Part shown: one piece after another, positions 1 to 9,900 of the stretch
Numbering within the stretch: position 1 is the stretch's first letter
Layout: each line of letters starts with the position of its first letter
NCBI GenBank assembly: GCA_029204225.1
Contig: CM055111.1
Coordinates: 4,830,377 to 4,894,376 of the forward strand
From: Diphasiastrum complanatum
Taxonomy: Eukaryota; Streptophyta; Lycopodiopsida; Lycopodiales; Lycopodiaceae
DNA length: 64,000 bases
Reading direction: 5' to 3'
Notes under the pieces: model-generated
Told to the model about the DNA's origin: nothing
Database searches by the model: none
What the model saw: the letters and a program-made list of their open reading frames with translations, nothing else
Position numbers and translations under genes: made by a program

Positions 1-22
1 TCTAGGTGGTGGTGATTCTCTT

Positions 23-1449
23 TTGATGTGTTCTTCAAGTCCAATATCAAGTGAAGGTGACAAAGATTCATGGTGGATTGATAGTGGAGCTAGTTCACAC
101 ATGACTAGTCACAAGGAGTTCTTTACTTCTTTGGTCACTTATGATGGAGCAAAGAAAGCAATTCACATGGCCAATGGTGGTGAGTGTGTGATTGAAGGTA
201 TTGGTTCAATTCCTATTTGTCTCTCTACTAATAAAAAAGCAACACTTGATGGTGTTCTTTACATTCCTTCACTTTCAAAGAATTTGCTAAGTGTTGGTCA
301 AATGATAGAGGAAGGTTACATGGTAAAGTTTGGCGGTGAAGCTTGTTTCATTACAAAGGAAGAAATCTTGGTTGCTAGGGGCAATAGGCAAGGTAGACTT
401 TTAAAGCTTGATGCATTTGTTATGGCTAACAAAAAGGATGGAATGGAAAAGGAGATTGGTCTCAACTTTCCAAAGTTTCCTTTTAGCATCAATAAGATTG
501 GTGGATCTTATGCAAAGTCTAAAAAGCTTCCTTATGATATCTAGGTTGAGATCTAATATGCTTCTTGGAGATGTTCATCTTTGTGCTAACTTGGCTAGTC
601 TTGAGGATAATGATGGTGTTTCAATGGTTCTTCATGGCAAGTGCAAGCATGCAAAAGGTAAGGGAAGAGCTAACTTCATCAATGGAGAGGAAGGTTCTTA
701 CTTGAAAAAGATTGTTGCTAATGATTTCTTTGATCATATGGAAAAAGATGTTGCTAGGTGCATACATGAAGGAGATGGTTCTTCTACATTCTTTTGTTAT
801 GATTCCAAGAAAGTCATTTTTCCAGCAAGTAGAGTCACATGTCTTCATAAAGAGAGTAGATCAAATGGTTCTATCAAGAGACTTGGTGAGAGAGATAGTC
901 ACAAGTCAAGGAGAAGAGAAGTATGTGAAGGGTTCAAAGTAGGATGTATTTTGAATGATGTAATTGTGAATGATAGTGAGGAAGAATCATTATCATATGA
1001 TTCATTACTTTAAACATTGAGTAGAAGTTCTTGTTTGAAAAAAGAGAGTACTTCAATCATCCTTCTGTTGAAGGTACTAATCATTTTTTTCATGGCTTCT
1101 AATGTTTTTGAGGTTTCTACTTCTTATGATGCAATCATTAAGAGGGAGTCTTATGAAGGAAAGAGCAATGGAAGATTGGTTCTTGGGAAGATCCAAGGCA
1201 TGGATCTCACATCTCTTCATCAACTCAAAGGATTCTATGATTGTGAATTGATCACTCATGATCGAGATGACAAAAGGTTGGTTGAAGAAGACTACATGGA
1301 GCAAATCAAGAGACAATTTCTTCAAGGCAAGGGAGATCTCTTTGGTGAGTTTAGCTGATCTACTTACTAAACCACTTCAAAAGACACCTTTCATGAAGCT
1401 CATATCATCACTTGGAGTGATTAGTAAAGCTATGTTAGAACCAAGCTAG
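23..1449 (+). pseudogene. Ty1/copia remnant: protease plus RNase H tail
   Basis: The first reading frame (23-544) carries a copia aspartic protease: a WWIDSGASSHMT motif (catalytic DSGA) near residues 18-28, then the LSKNLLSVGQM block typical of the protease/gag-pre-integrase junction. The frame breaks near 541. Frames at about 545-1013 and 1017-1358 continue without recognisable domains. A third frame ends in the copia RNase H tail (ADLLTKPLQ, about 1348-1449). Integrase, reverse transcriptase and most of RNase H are missing, so this is an internally deleted, frameshifted element. The tail is followed by a purine run and a TG-starting sequence like a 3' LTR. What the middle frames encode is unknown. 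Confidence 0.75.
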
Positions 1450-1462
1450 ATAGTGAGGAGAG

Positions 1463-1950
1463 TGTGAAAAATGCACAATTCTAGCTTGACTAGTTTTGGT
1501 CATATGACTTGTATATAGTTAGATGGTCATGATGTGGCATGTCACACGTGCCAAATAGCATAGCTGGATTCCATTCATAAGGATGTTCTCAAGTTGGCCT
1601 AAGTGATAGAACCTTTGGATGAGTACAAATCATGCTTACATACAAGAGAGAAAAAGTAGAAGCTATTTTTGGTAACTTTTACATTGTTGAGGGATCTCCA
1701 TGATTCCAACCCTAACTTGATAGGGATGCAAGATCCAACTAAATTAGCATTAGGGATAGGTTTATGGCTGCTCATGCTAGCTCAAACTCATGATGGATCA
1801 TGCATATATAGGTGATGACCTCTCATCAAAACCAATCAAGCAATTTCATGATTTTCCTCTCATATTGGTGCGATTGCTTTCTATATTTGTAATTCTTTGA
1901 GTACTTGTCATTTGTAATCATTATAGAGGTGAATGCGTTTCGGTGTATAG
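1463..1950 (+). repeat. Probable copia 3' LTR, 3' boundary unresolved
   Basis: Directly after the RNase H stop lies a purine-rich run (GTGAGGAGAG, about 1453-1462), then a sequence starting TGTGAAAAATGC, the expected PPT plus 5'-TG order. The internal end matches a copia LTR. The far end is not visible because an oppositely oriented copia fragment begins by about 1990 and no second LTR copy is present for alignment. Confidence 0.4.
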
Positions 1951-1989
1951 TACTCAGACTGTGGGAAGTTGTACACTCAAACGTGTGTA

Positions 1990-2669
1990 CAGCTTATCAA
2001 ACAAGTATCTTATCAAACAAGTATCTCCAATGAACTCAACATCAAGCCCCTTGTCAATCATTTGATTAACACTAAGCAAGTTCTTAGTGACTGAAAAAAA
2101 GTACAATACATTTTCAAGATTTACTTTCCTATTTGTTGAAAGAGAAATAGGAATTGTGCCTATGCCTTTGATGTCACATTGACCATCATTTGCAATATAG
2201 ATGATGTTTCTTTCTCCCTCATAAGATAATAAGGATGAAAAATATTCCTTATGTCTTGTCATGTGAGATGAGGCTCCACTATCAATCCACCAAGGATCAT
2301 TCCCATCTATATTTGCAAGCAAACTTGAAGTCATAACAAGAGATTCACAAATGCTATGCTCTTCTTCATCTATTGCTAGATTTTCTTGCCTCTCACGTTG
2401 TTCTCTTTTCTTCTTATGACATTCATTAACTAAATGACCTTTAATCCCACGATAAAAGCACTTGAACTTTGACTTATTTTTCTTTCAAAAAGAAGTAGAA
2501 GACAAGAGGAAGAGTGATCATCATGATCCAAGTTACCACCTTCGGACCATTTCCCTTTGCCTTTACCTTTGCCTTTGAACTTGCCTTTTGTGAAAAAAGC
2601 CTCTTCACCTCCACCCTGCAAGGATGCACCATGAAGCTTTAATTGCAAGGCATACAAGATGTATGACAC
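1990..2669 (-). pseudogene. Ty1/copia gag-protease remnant
   Basis: Read on the minus strand from about 2669 downward: a Lys/Gly-rich gag segment (GKFKGKGKGKGKWSEGG), a retroviral-type zinc knuckle whose second cysteine is replaced by arginine (CFYR...H...C), then a protease with WWIDSGASSHMTRH and NLLSVNQM. Gag and protease lie in different frames, so at least one frameshift separates them. It belongs to the same broad copia clade as the plus-strand protease at the window start but is an independent, oppositely oriented copy. A 16-bp tandem duplication (CTTATCAAACAAGTAT, twice, about 1990-2022) marks its truncated end. Confidence 0.72.
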
Positions 2670-4555
2670 AGATGCACAAAAGATTGTGATTTCCAGAGAT
2701 GCTACTTTTGATGAGATGGGTCAAAATGACCAAATAAAATTGACAATTGATTCCTTTGATGATAAAGCCAAAGTACAGGGGAAGAAAGAAGTTGGTGTCA
2801 ATATGGAAGAGCCAATGGAAAAAGACAAGTTTAATAATGAGATTCCTAGGAGAGTGCCTAAGTGGGTACTTGTCAGTAACAAGTGATGCTAATAAGGGAG
2901 ATACTCCCGAATCAAGTGAGCAGTGAGAGCTTAGGAGATCAACCAAAAATCGAAAACCTCCAGCTCGACTAGAGATGAATCTAGCCCTAATGGGATCCAT
3001 CTTAACGGCTCAAGAACCTAAAACTTTCAATGAAGCAAAGGAACACAAGGAGTGGCGTGCAGCTATGGAAACATAAATGGAGGCTACATCGAAGAACAAA
3101 ACGTGGGACTTGGTTGAGTTACCTGATGGTAAGACGCCTATCACATGTAAGTGGATCTACAAGACAAAGTATGGAGCGGATGGGCAACTCAACAAGTACA
3201 AGACACGACTAGTTGCAAGAGGTTGTGAGCAGTAGGAAGGTATAGACTTTGAGGAGACCTTTGCACCTGTAGCCAAAATGGTAACTATTTGTTCTATCAT
3301 TGCAATTTTTGCTTTCTATGGTTGAAAAATCCAGCAAATGGACGTCAAATCTATTTTTCTTAATGGAGTATTGAATGAAGAAGTATATTTAGAGCAACCT
3401 CAAGGGTTTGTTGAGCCAGAGAGAGATCATTTGGTTTGTAAACTCAACAAAGCCATATATGGATTGAAGCAAGCACCACGGGCATGGTACTCTTGCATTG
3501 ATGAACACTTCAAGCGAAGGGGAATGATAAAGAGTGATGTTGATCCTAATCTTTACATTCTTAGGCAAAACTCATATATAGTGTTTATTCTTCACTATGT
3601 CGATGATTTGATTATTACAGGAAGTAATATGGGCTTAATTGATGAAATCAAATCATACCTTTCCAATACCTTTGACATGAGCGATTTAGGGTTGATGCAT
3701 TATTGTCTTGGTATTGAAGTTTGGCAAAAGGAAGACAATGTTATTCTTACGCAAAGCAAGTATGCATGAAATCTATTGTATAACTTTAATATGCAGGATT
3801 GCAAGTCACTAAGTACTCCAATGGAGGCCAATACCAAACTTTCTACATTTGATGGAGCCAAGAAAGTTGATGCATACTTATATAGGCAGATAGTGGGTAG
3901 TTTAGTCTATTTGACACACACACGTCTTGACATTGCTTATGTTGTTGCTGTGGTAAGTCACTTTATGGAAGAACCTAGTCAGACTCATTGGAAAGCTGCT
4001 AAACGTATTTTGAGATATGTTCGAGGCACGTTAAATTTTGGCTTGAAGTATGATCAGTCTGAAGCCCTAATGTTGGTAGGTTATACAGATGATGATTGGG
4101 CAGGAAATATTGATGATAGACGATCTATCAGTGCTCATACATTTAGCTATGGTACAGTTGCTATTTCTTGGAGCAGCAAGAAGCAACCTATAGTAGCCTT
4201 ATCTTTGACGGAAGCTGAGTATCGTGCACTTAGCAATGCTACACAAGAGGTAATATGGCTATGAAGACTACTTACTGATTTGGGATAATCACAGGTGGAT
4301 GTTACAACTGCATATTGCAACAACAAAAGTTGTATCCATCTTGCCAGAAACCCAATTCTACATGCTCGAACAAAACACATCGAGATACATCATCACTTTG
4401 TTCGAGAGAAAATTATTGATGGCGCCATTGATCTAGTTTTTTGTAAATATGAAGATCAAGTGGCTGTTACTAAGTCTTTAGGTAAATGTAAATTTGAGAA
4501 CCTTTGTAGTCGCTTAGGCATAGAAGAATGTGATTTTATCATTGAGGGAGAGTAG
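2659..4555 (+). pseudogene. Ty1/copia reverse transcriptase-RNase H pseudogene
   Basis: A nearly colinear copia pol 3' half. It begins with the linker before RT (KIVISRDATFDEM), continues through the RT core with KWIYKTKYGADGQ, LVARGCEQ, AIYGLKQAPRAWY and the catalytic LHYVDDLIITG (about 3590-3620), then LGIEVWQ, the RNase H segment (WAGNIDDRRSISAH, SWSSKKQPIVALSLTEAEYRAL) and the terminal HARTKHIEIHHHFVRE block. In-frame stops occur near 3075, 3233, 3324, 3768 and 4262-4290, so it is dead. Upstream integrase and gag are missing. The start abuts the minus-strand gag fragment, giving a head-to-head junction of two remnants. Confidence 0.85.
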
Positions 4556-4973
4556 AAATCAATGATAAACTTCATTGTTACACTTCTTAGTTACTCTCGA
4601 TGTACTTTATTATTGACAGCTATTACCAGCTGTAACTAGCCGTAGGCTAGTCTAGTAGTCTGCTCCTAAGTTTTTCCTCTCTCTATCAAGGTTCAAGTTT
4701 TATATGTACATTTTATATTCAGTATGAAGTTAGTGTGATTGAGTGATATTGCGTGTTCTTCTTCTGCCTCCTTACTTGGTGATTGCTTATGGAAAATGCT
4801 TGATGTTGCATATCTGATTCTTGACAAAATATGCTTTTGATCCACAAGTTCAACTCACAAAACAAAGGTTAGTAAGATTTGATCAACAATGCAATGCATA
4901 ATCATGCTAGAACTTGATCAAACATCCAAAAATCACCATAAATGAAACTCTTACTAAAATTAGTGGCCAACCA
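4556..4973. other. Non-coding, probably LTR-derived
   Basis: This stretch follows the copia RNase H end after a purine-rich GAGGGAGAG. It contains a CT-rich leader-like segment and TATA-like runs, as expected for an LTR, but no second copy is present to define its ends. No coding signal was found. Confidence 0.3.
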
Positions 4974-4985
4974 GCTCTGATACCA
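4974..4985 (-). other. LTR-retrotransposon primer-binding site (tRNA-iMet), minus strand
   Basis: On the minus strand the sequence reads TGGTATCAGAGC, the standard plant primer-binding site complementary to the 3' end of initiator tRNA-Met. The bases just upstream on that strand end in CA (plus strand starts TG at 4986), which fits the 3' end of a 5' LTR lying above 4986. The LTR's other boundary was not found, so only the PBS and adjoining LTR edge are supported. Confidence 0.5.
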
Positions 4986-6400
4986 TGTGAAAATACAGAT
5001 TCTAAGTGGATCTAAAATCTCAAATGTTTTGGCTAAGATCTTTGCACAACAAGCTACGTAAGCTAGAAATGGCAAAGCATCCTCAAATGACATAATTTTG
5101 ATGTCATTTCGAAGGTCCTGAAGTTTGAGTATCTTTAACCAAATTTGATTTTGTAACACGTTGTCACTAAGCCATTCATTAAAAGTCAAGTTCACACATG
5201 GCAGAGAAGTCATTATCTAAGCGCTGTGATTTTTTCATTCCCAAACCCCTAGCTAGCACTTTATAGTGCTCAAATCCTTTGAAAAACATCTACAAACAAA
5301 GGTACAATCAAATTTTCACATGTTATCCCACATAAACCATCAAATTTCTTAATGCTTAGTGCTCCAAATGTGTACCACCAACTACCATGAGTTATCATGT
5401 GCATGACCTGCCAATCGAAGTGTTGACAACAAATCTCAAGTGAGAAAGCTTCGGTTTCTAGGAGCTTGAAGTTTAGCTCCACTATGCTTTTATCGAGGTG
5501 ATAATGTTTTATGAAATATAATATTATTAAGCATTCTCTTTGTGGCATCATCGTGAGAGAGATCTTAGGGCAAATAGACAAAATAGGTAACACTTTCTTA
5601 GATATTGGATGCACATTGTTTTTGGATGATAGTCTAGGTGGATCTTGATTTCTGATGAATGGAATACAAGGTAGGTAAGAAGGCCAACATAGCATGGCAA
5701 TAAGAGCAAAAGATGGTGGGCAACCTTGTGTAAATATAGTGAAGAGAATATGTTTGTAGATTGTTATAAACATTCTTGGAGAAGATTGCCATAAGATGCA
5801 AACACACGCACTTATGACTCTCATGTGTCACAAAGGACCCAGAATAGTCCTCCATGTTGTAAATATATGATGGACATATTTTGAACCTTTGATAATAGTT
5901 ATATGCCTCTTTTATTATTGGAACTTAATGGCACACAACAATTTAAAGTTTGTCAGCATTGGATCTTGTCGTAACCATCCAAATTTTGCCATGTTCGAGT
6001 GATCAACCGTTGGAAATAGTTGAAGCAGTAAACATAGCTAGTGGCAAAAAATCAAGCAGGCTAGTGTAACATATATCCTACCATTAAGTCCTGTCTCTGT
6101 CCCTCTTTGGTAGCTTAATGACATGGATGAGTTGAAGCTCCGTACCCTTTGATTTCATCAAAAACGTCCAGAATTTGCCACGCATAACACATGGCAAGAT
6201 TGAACTAGTGGAGTGTAATATCTATCGTGCCATTAAAATGCCCCCATTGTCTCACATGTTGTCAGATGTTTGTTGTGTATCAGCTTGTGTATCGTTAAAG
6301 TGCTTCTTAAAAATGCTCCCATCTTTCCACATGTGGTGAAGGGTATTGTGCTATATTTGGGTTGTTCTCCCTAATTAAGTTCAATTGTATACGGACTAGG
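4986..6400. other. Unassigned region with long minus-strand open frame
   Basis: A 184-residue open frame lies on the minus strand (5824-5270). It contains a GSWWYTFGALSIKKF stretch faintly like the WW..FG core of hAT-family C-terminal domains, but the following SQ...CERNWS signature is absent, so no function is assigned. The lower part (4986-5200) adjoins a minus-strand primer-binding site and may be an LTR. The rest (5830-6400) shows no coding signal, only loosely repeated CCATTAAG/CCATTAAAATG segments near 6080 and 6230. Confidence 0.25.
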
Positions 6401-6405
6401 TATGC

Positions 6406-6655
6406 TCAAGCCTGCTACCTGTCGAAACGAATATGGAGGGTGGCTCGATGCATTGAAGACTGCATGCTACATGGTAGCAGGCCTGCTCAAGCCTACTACC
6501 TGTCGTATTTGAAATTTGGGCATTTCAATTGAAAGGCCCAAACGAATATGGAGGGCGGCTCGATGCATTGAAGACTGCATGCTACATGGTAGCAGGCCTG
6601 CTTAAGCCTGCTATGTGTCGTAATTGAAGTTTGAGACTTTCAATTGAAATGGCCA
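6406..6655. repeat. Tandem repeat, 2-3 units, upstream of CHERP-like gene
   Basis: A unit of roughly 115 bp is repeated head to tail: starts near 6407, 6487 and 6602. Each starts with TCAAGCCT(G/A)CTA or a close variant and ends in GCTACATGGTAGCAGGCCTGC. The first unit lacks an internal ~40-bp block (TTTGAAATTTGGGCATTTC...) present in the second, and the third is partial. Each full unit contains the short hairpin GCTACATGGTAGC. It sits about 320-570 bp upstream of the CHERP-like start codon. Confidence 0.7.
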
Positions 6656-6788
6656 AAAGATTATGGGTTTAAACTTCTATGATCTAATCCAATAAAAATC
6701 TGCCACCTGTTTACTGTGAGCCCAAATGACAATTAGGATCCCATGAGTACATGACAAACCCTTTCATTTTCTCTCTCTCAAATATATA

Positions 6789-6803
6789 TCTTTATATATA
6801 TAG
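6789..6803 (+). promoter_or_regulatory. Candidate TATA box of the CHERP-like gene
   Basis: CTTTATATATATAG lies about 175 bp upstream of the chosen start codon, after a CT-rich initiator-like tract (TTTTCTCTCTCTC, about 6767-6779). Short upstream ATGs follow at 6837 and 6841, giving small upstream ORFs (MDG-stop and a 13-codon frame) if transcription starts just downstream of the TATA element. Confidence 0.45.
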
Positions 6804-6973
6804 ATTTGAAAGCTTGTGATGCGCCATCGCTTTTGCATGGATGGATGATTCATATGAGGAGGAGGGAACGCGTTTGCTTTGATCGTCGCTTATTACGTTC
6901 TTCTACTCTGCCATTTTGCTATTAGGTTTTACAGAAGAAGAAGAAAGGAAGGAAGAAGATAAAGGCGGCAGCT

Positions 6974-9900
6974 ATGGATCGGCCGGGGCAGCCCCCCTTC
7001 GCTCATCACCAGCATCATCATCCCTTCGGCCAGCAGCATCCAGTCGTGGCCCCCGGAATGCAGCAGCAATTCGCACAGCAGGGCAATCATGTTCAGACTG
7101 CTGCCAATCAGCAGCAATTTCCTGGTGGTGGCAGTGGCCAGATGGGACTCCAGCAGTTCGGCGGCCCAGTTCCGCCTCCCGCTCCTGCTGCTCCTGCTGC
7201 TCCCCCCTTCGGATTTGGTTTCCATGCTCCTCCTCCTTACCCCTTCATGGTGCCCTCGTCGGGAGGTGCCCCCTTGCAAGCTCCCCTCCCAGCACCGCAA
7301 GGGTTAGGGTTTTTCAACCCTTGGGAGGCACCTCCAATGCCTGCGCCTCCCCCCTCAGACACTGAATTGCAGAAAAGGATCGACAAGCTTGTGGAATATG
7401 CTGCCAAGAACGGGCCGCAGTTTGAAGCTCTGATGAAAGAAAAACAGAAAGACAACCCAGCCTATGCTTTTCTGTTTGGAGCTGAAGGACATAACTATTA
7501 CAGGTATAAGCTGTGGGTAACCATCAATACGCATCTCGGGACTTTCAACTCTCCTATAAACCCAGCACTTTCCCAGCTTAATGCCCCCCTTCACCCGGCC
7601 GCTCTTCCATCCCTGAATCCTTCTTTAGCTTCTCTTAATCCACCACTTAATCCTGGTTTAGCTTCAGTACCCATCCCCCCCACCGGGACATTTTCTACTT
7701 TGTATGAGCAGCAAACACCCGCCCCACCACCGCCACCCTTGTTTGAACAAAAACCTTCAAAAGGTGCATATGATGATCATATCTCCCAGCCATTAAGAGC
7801 CTTAAGAGGCCCTCTTCCTGGAGATGTTGCAACAGAGCTGCAAGGGGTTTTGGATAATCTCTCTGGTACGAAAGAATCGATCAAGGGAGCAAAGACATGG
7901 TTCATGCAAAGATCCGTGTTTGCTCCTGCCCTGGCAGAGGCTATGTGCACCCGTGTGCTTGCAACAGATGACGTGGAACGACAACTGCACATTATCTACC
8001 TTGTCAATGACATTCTTTTCAACAGGCGAGTATCCTCTTCCAGTATCTCCTGCTGCAGTCTGAAATGGTTTTGGTACATTCTTTTTTTTTGCTGGAAACC
8101 CTCAAACATCCAACACAGTTACTGTATCATAGCTATTTGGCCTACATATTCAATTGAACTCTATAAACCTTACTTGTTCAGAAGTGCTTGATAATGAATA
8201 TTGAGAGTTAATGTGCTTTTGCTTAGTGAAATAGTTTTTGACATGCTTTAAAGTGACCCCCACCCCCATCTACATTAGCAGTGCAGGATTACGGTTCAAA
8301 CCGAATTTTTTTTTTCCAAAACGTTTTTTTTTTGGCTTTTTCGGGTTTTTTTTTTTTTTTATTTATAAAAAATCTGGTTCGAACGGTTCGAACTGCGGTT
8401 CGATGCAACTATGGCAGGATTCGGACCTAATTTAACTAGGATTCCGGAATGGGGACTACTGCTATCGGAGGTATGTGTTGTTGACGTCGTCGATGAAGTC
8501 GCTGCAAGATGTGTGGCCCCTCATGGTGTGACTTGTGGCTTGGTGAACCACATGAATCTGAGTAGCACGCCGTCTCTGATCTCTATGTCGTGGAGTGTCA
8601 CCGTCATCACTACTGTCGTTCGAGTTTGGATCAGTCCGAGATCTTCTACGAAAGGACGTAATCTGGAGCTGAACATTAGAGTTACTCGGCTGAGCAGGTT
8701 GACATAAATCCCGTTGTAATATAAGCATCTCCCTGATCATGAGTGTGCAACACAACGTGGATCCTCATAGGCTATAATAGATCTCAGTGTGACAGATGTA
8801 TCTCGTTATAGGTAGTGATATCTCCCTTGGATCCCATAATAGACTGAGCATTTGAATAAAAAATGATCCTCTAGCTCCATCTTCGATAGGGGACATAGCT
8901 GACAAATCCTCTCCTGCCATGGGATACCTTAGAAGCGTCCAGTCTCAATCTCGAGTTGATGTGGTGAGACACGGAGCTGGCCTAACATGAATCTGAGACC
9001 ATCTGATAATGCTGAGTCTAAGTAGCTTGGTAAAACATGGAACCCATTGTATCAAACTCCAAGAAATGAGTCCGATAGTAGTCATGTTTGACCCCTAACT
9101 AGCCCCGCCATACTTGACTAAGGTATTCTCGGTATAGGAAACGCCTAATGTTCATGAGTGCCTAATGGAAGGTCCATGATAGAAATGCCAAGCGTGTCAA
9201 GTAACAGGAGGCGTGAGAAAATCATGATAGTTGATAGCCATGACTATAAAGGTGTTGAGATGAGATGAGTGCTACCTATGTGTATCTCAGGTCGTCCATG
9301 GAAAAAGACCTGACCCTCTGGATATAAGTGATAAGCTGGAAGATAGTGTCAAGCTGTGTAGGTGGATTTGCAAATTCAGCTAGAATAATTTGATATGGGA
9401 CGGAGGGCATAAGGATATGCAAGCGTGAGATACTGGCCCAATTCAATGAAGTGAGACCCGTACACCACCATGCCTCTGTTGCATATAATGCGGTGGGGGT
9501 AGCAATGGTATCAAAAAGCCGACACTTACTCGGGGCATCCCGAATAAACTTCCGGAAACAAAACCTCTAGCTGGACAATGGGAGGCGTGCCCCTTCCTGA
9601 GTTTGGGTGTAGGTGCATGTCTCATACCAAATATAGGGCCAATGTAAAGAATCCCTAAGTAAGTGTAGTGTATGTTCGTCAAAGATAGGCTCCTGTCTTA
9701 GCATGAAGGCCCTGAAAGCATGAAGATTATTCGACCGTCTCTGGGGGCCCTCTCTGGTCGTGTAGACTAGAGCCACATATCTGCATAGAGGAGGATGGCA
9801 ATCAGAATGTCCCCGAGATTGTAGTTGTTATGGCCATCGGCAAACACAGGGATACTAGTGACTCGTTAGACCCTAGGAGGTCCCAGCGGGGTGACACTCA

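Noticed and set aside
5270-5824. 184-codon minus-strand frame as a hAT transposase
   Set aside because: Only a short WWYTFG-like stretch resembles the hAT C-terminal domain; the flanking conserved blocks are missing, so it is left unassigned.
7089-7600. Several ORFs on both strands overlapping exon 1
   Set aside because: They are shadows of the GC-rich CHERP-like coding exon, which is supported by its SURP and CID domains.
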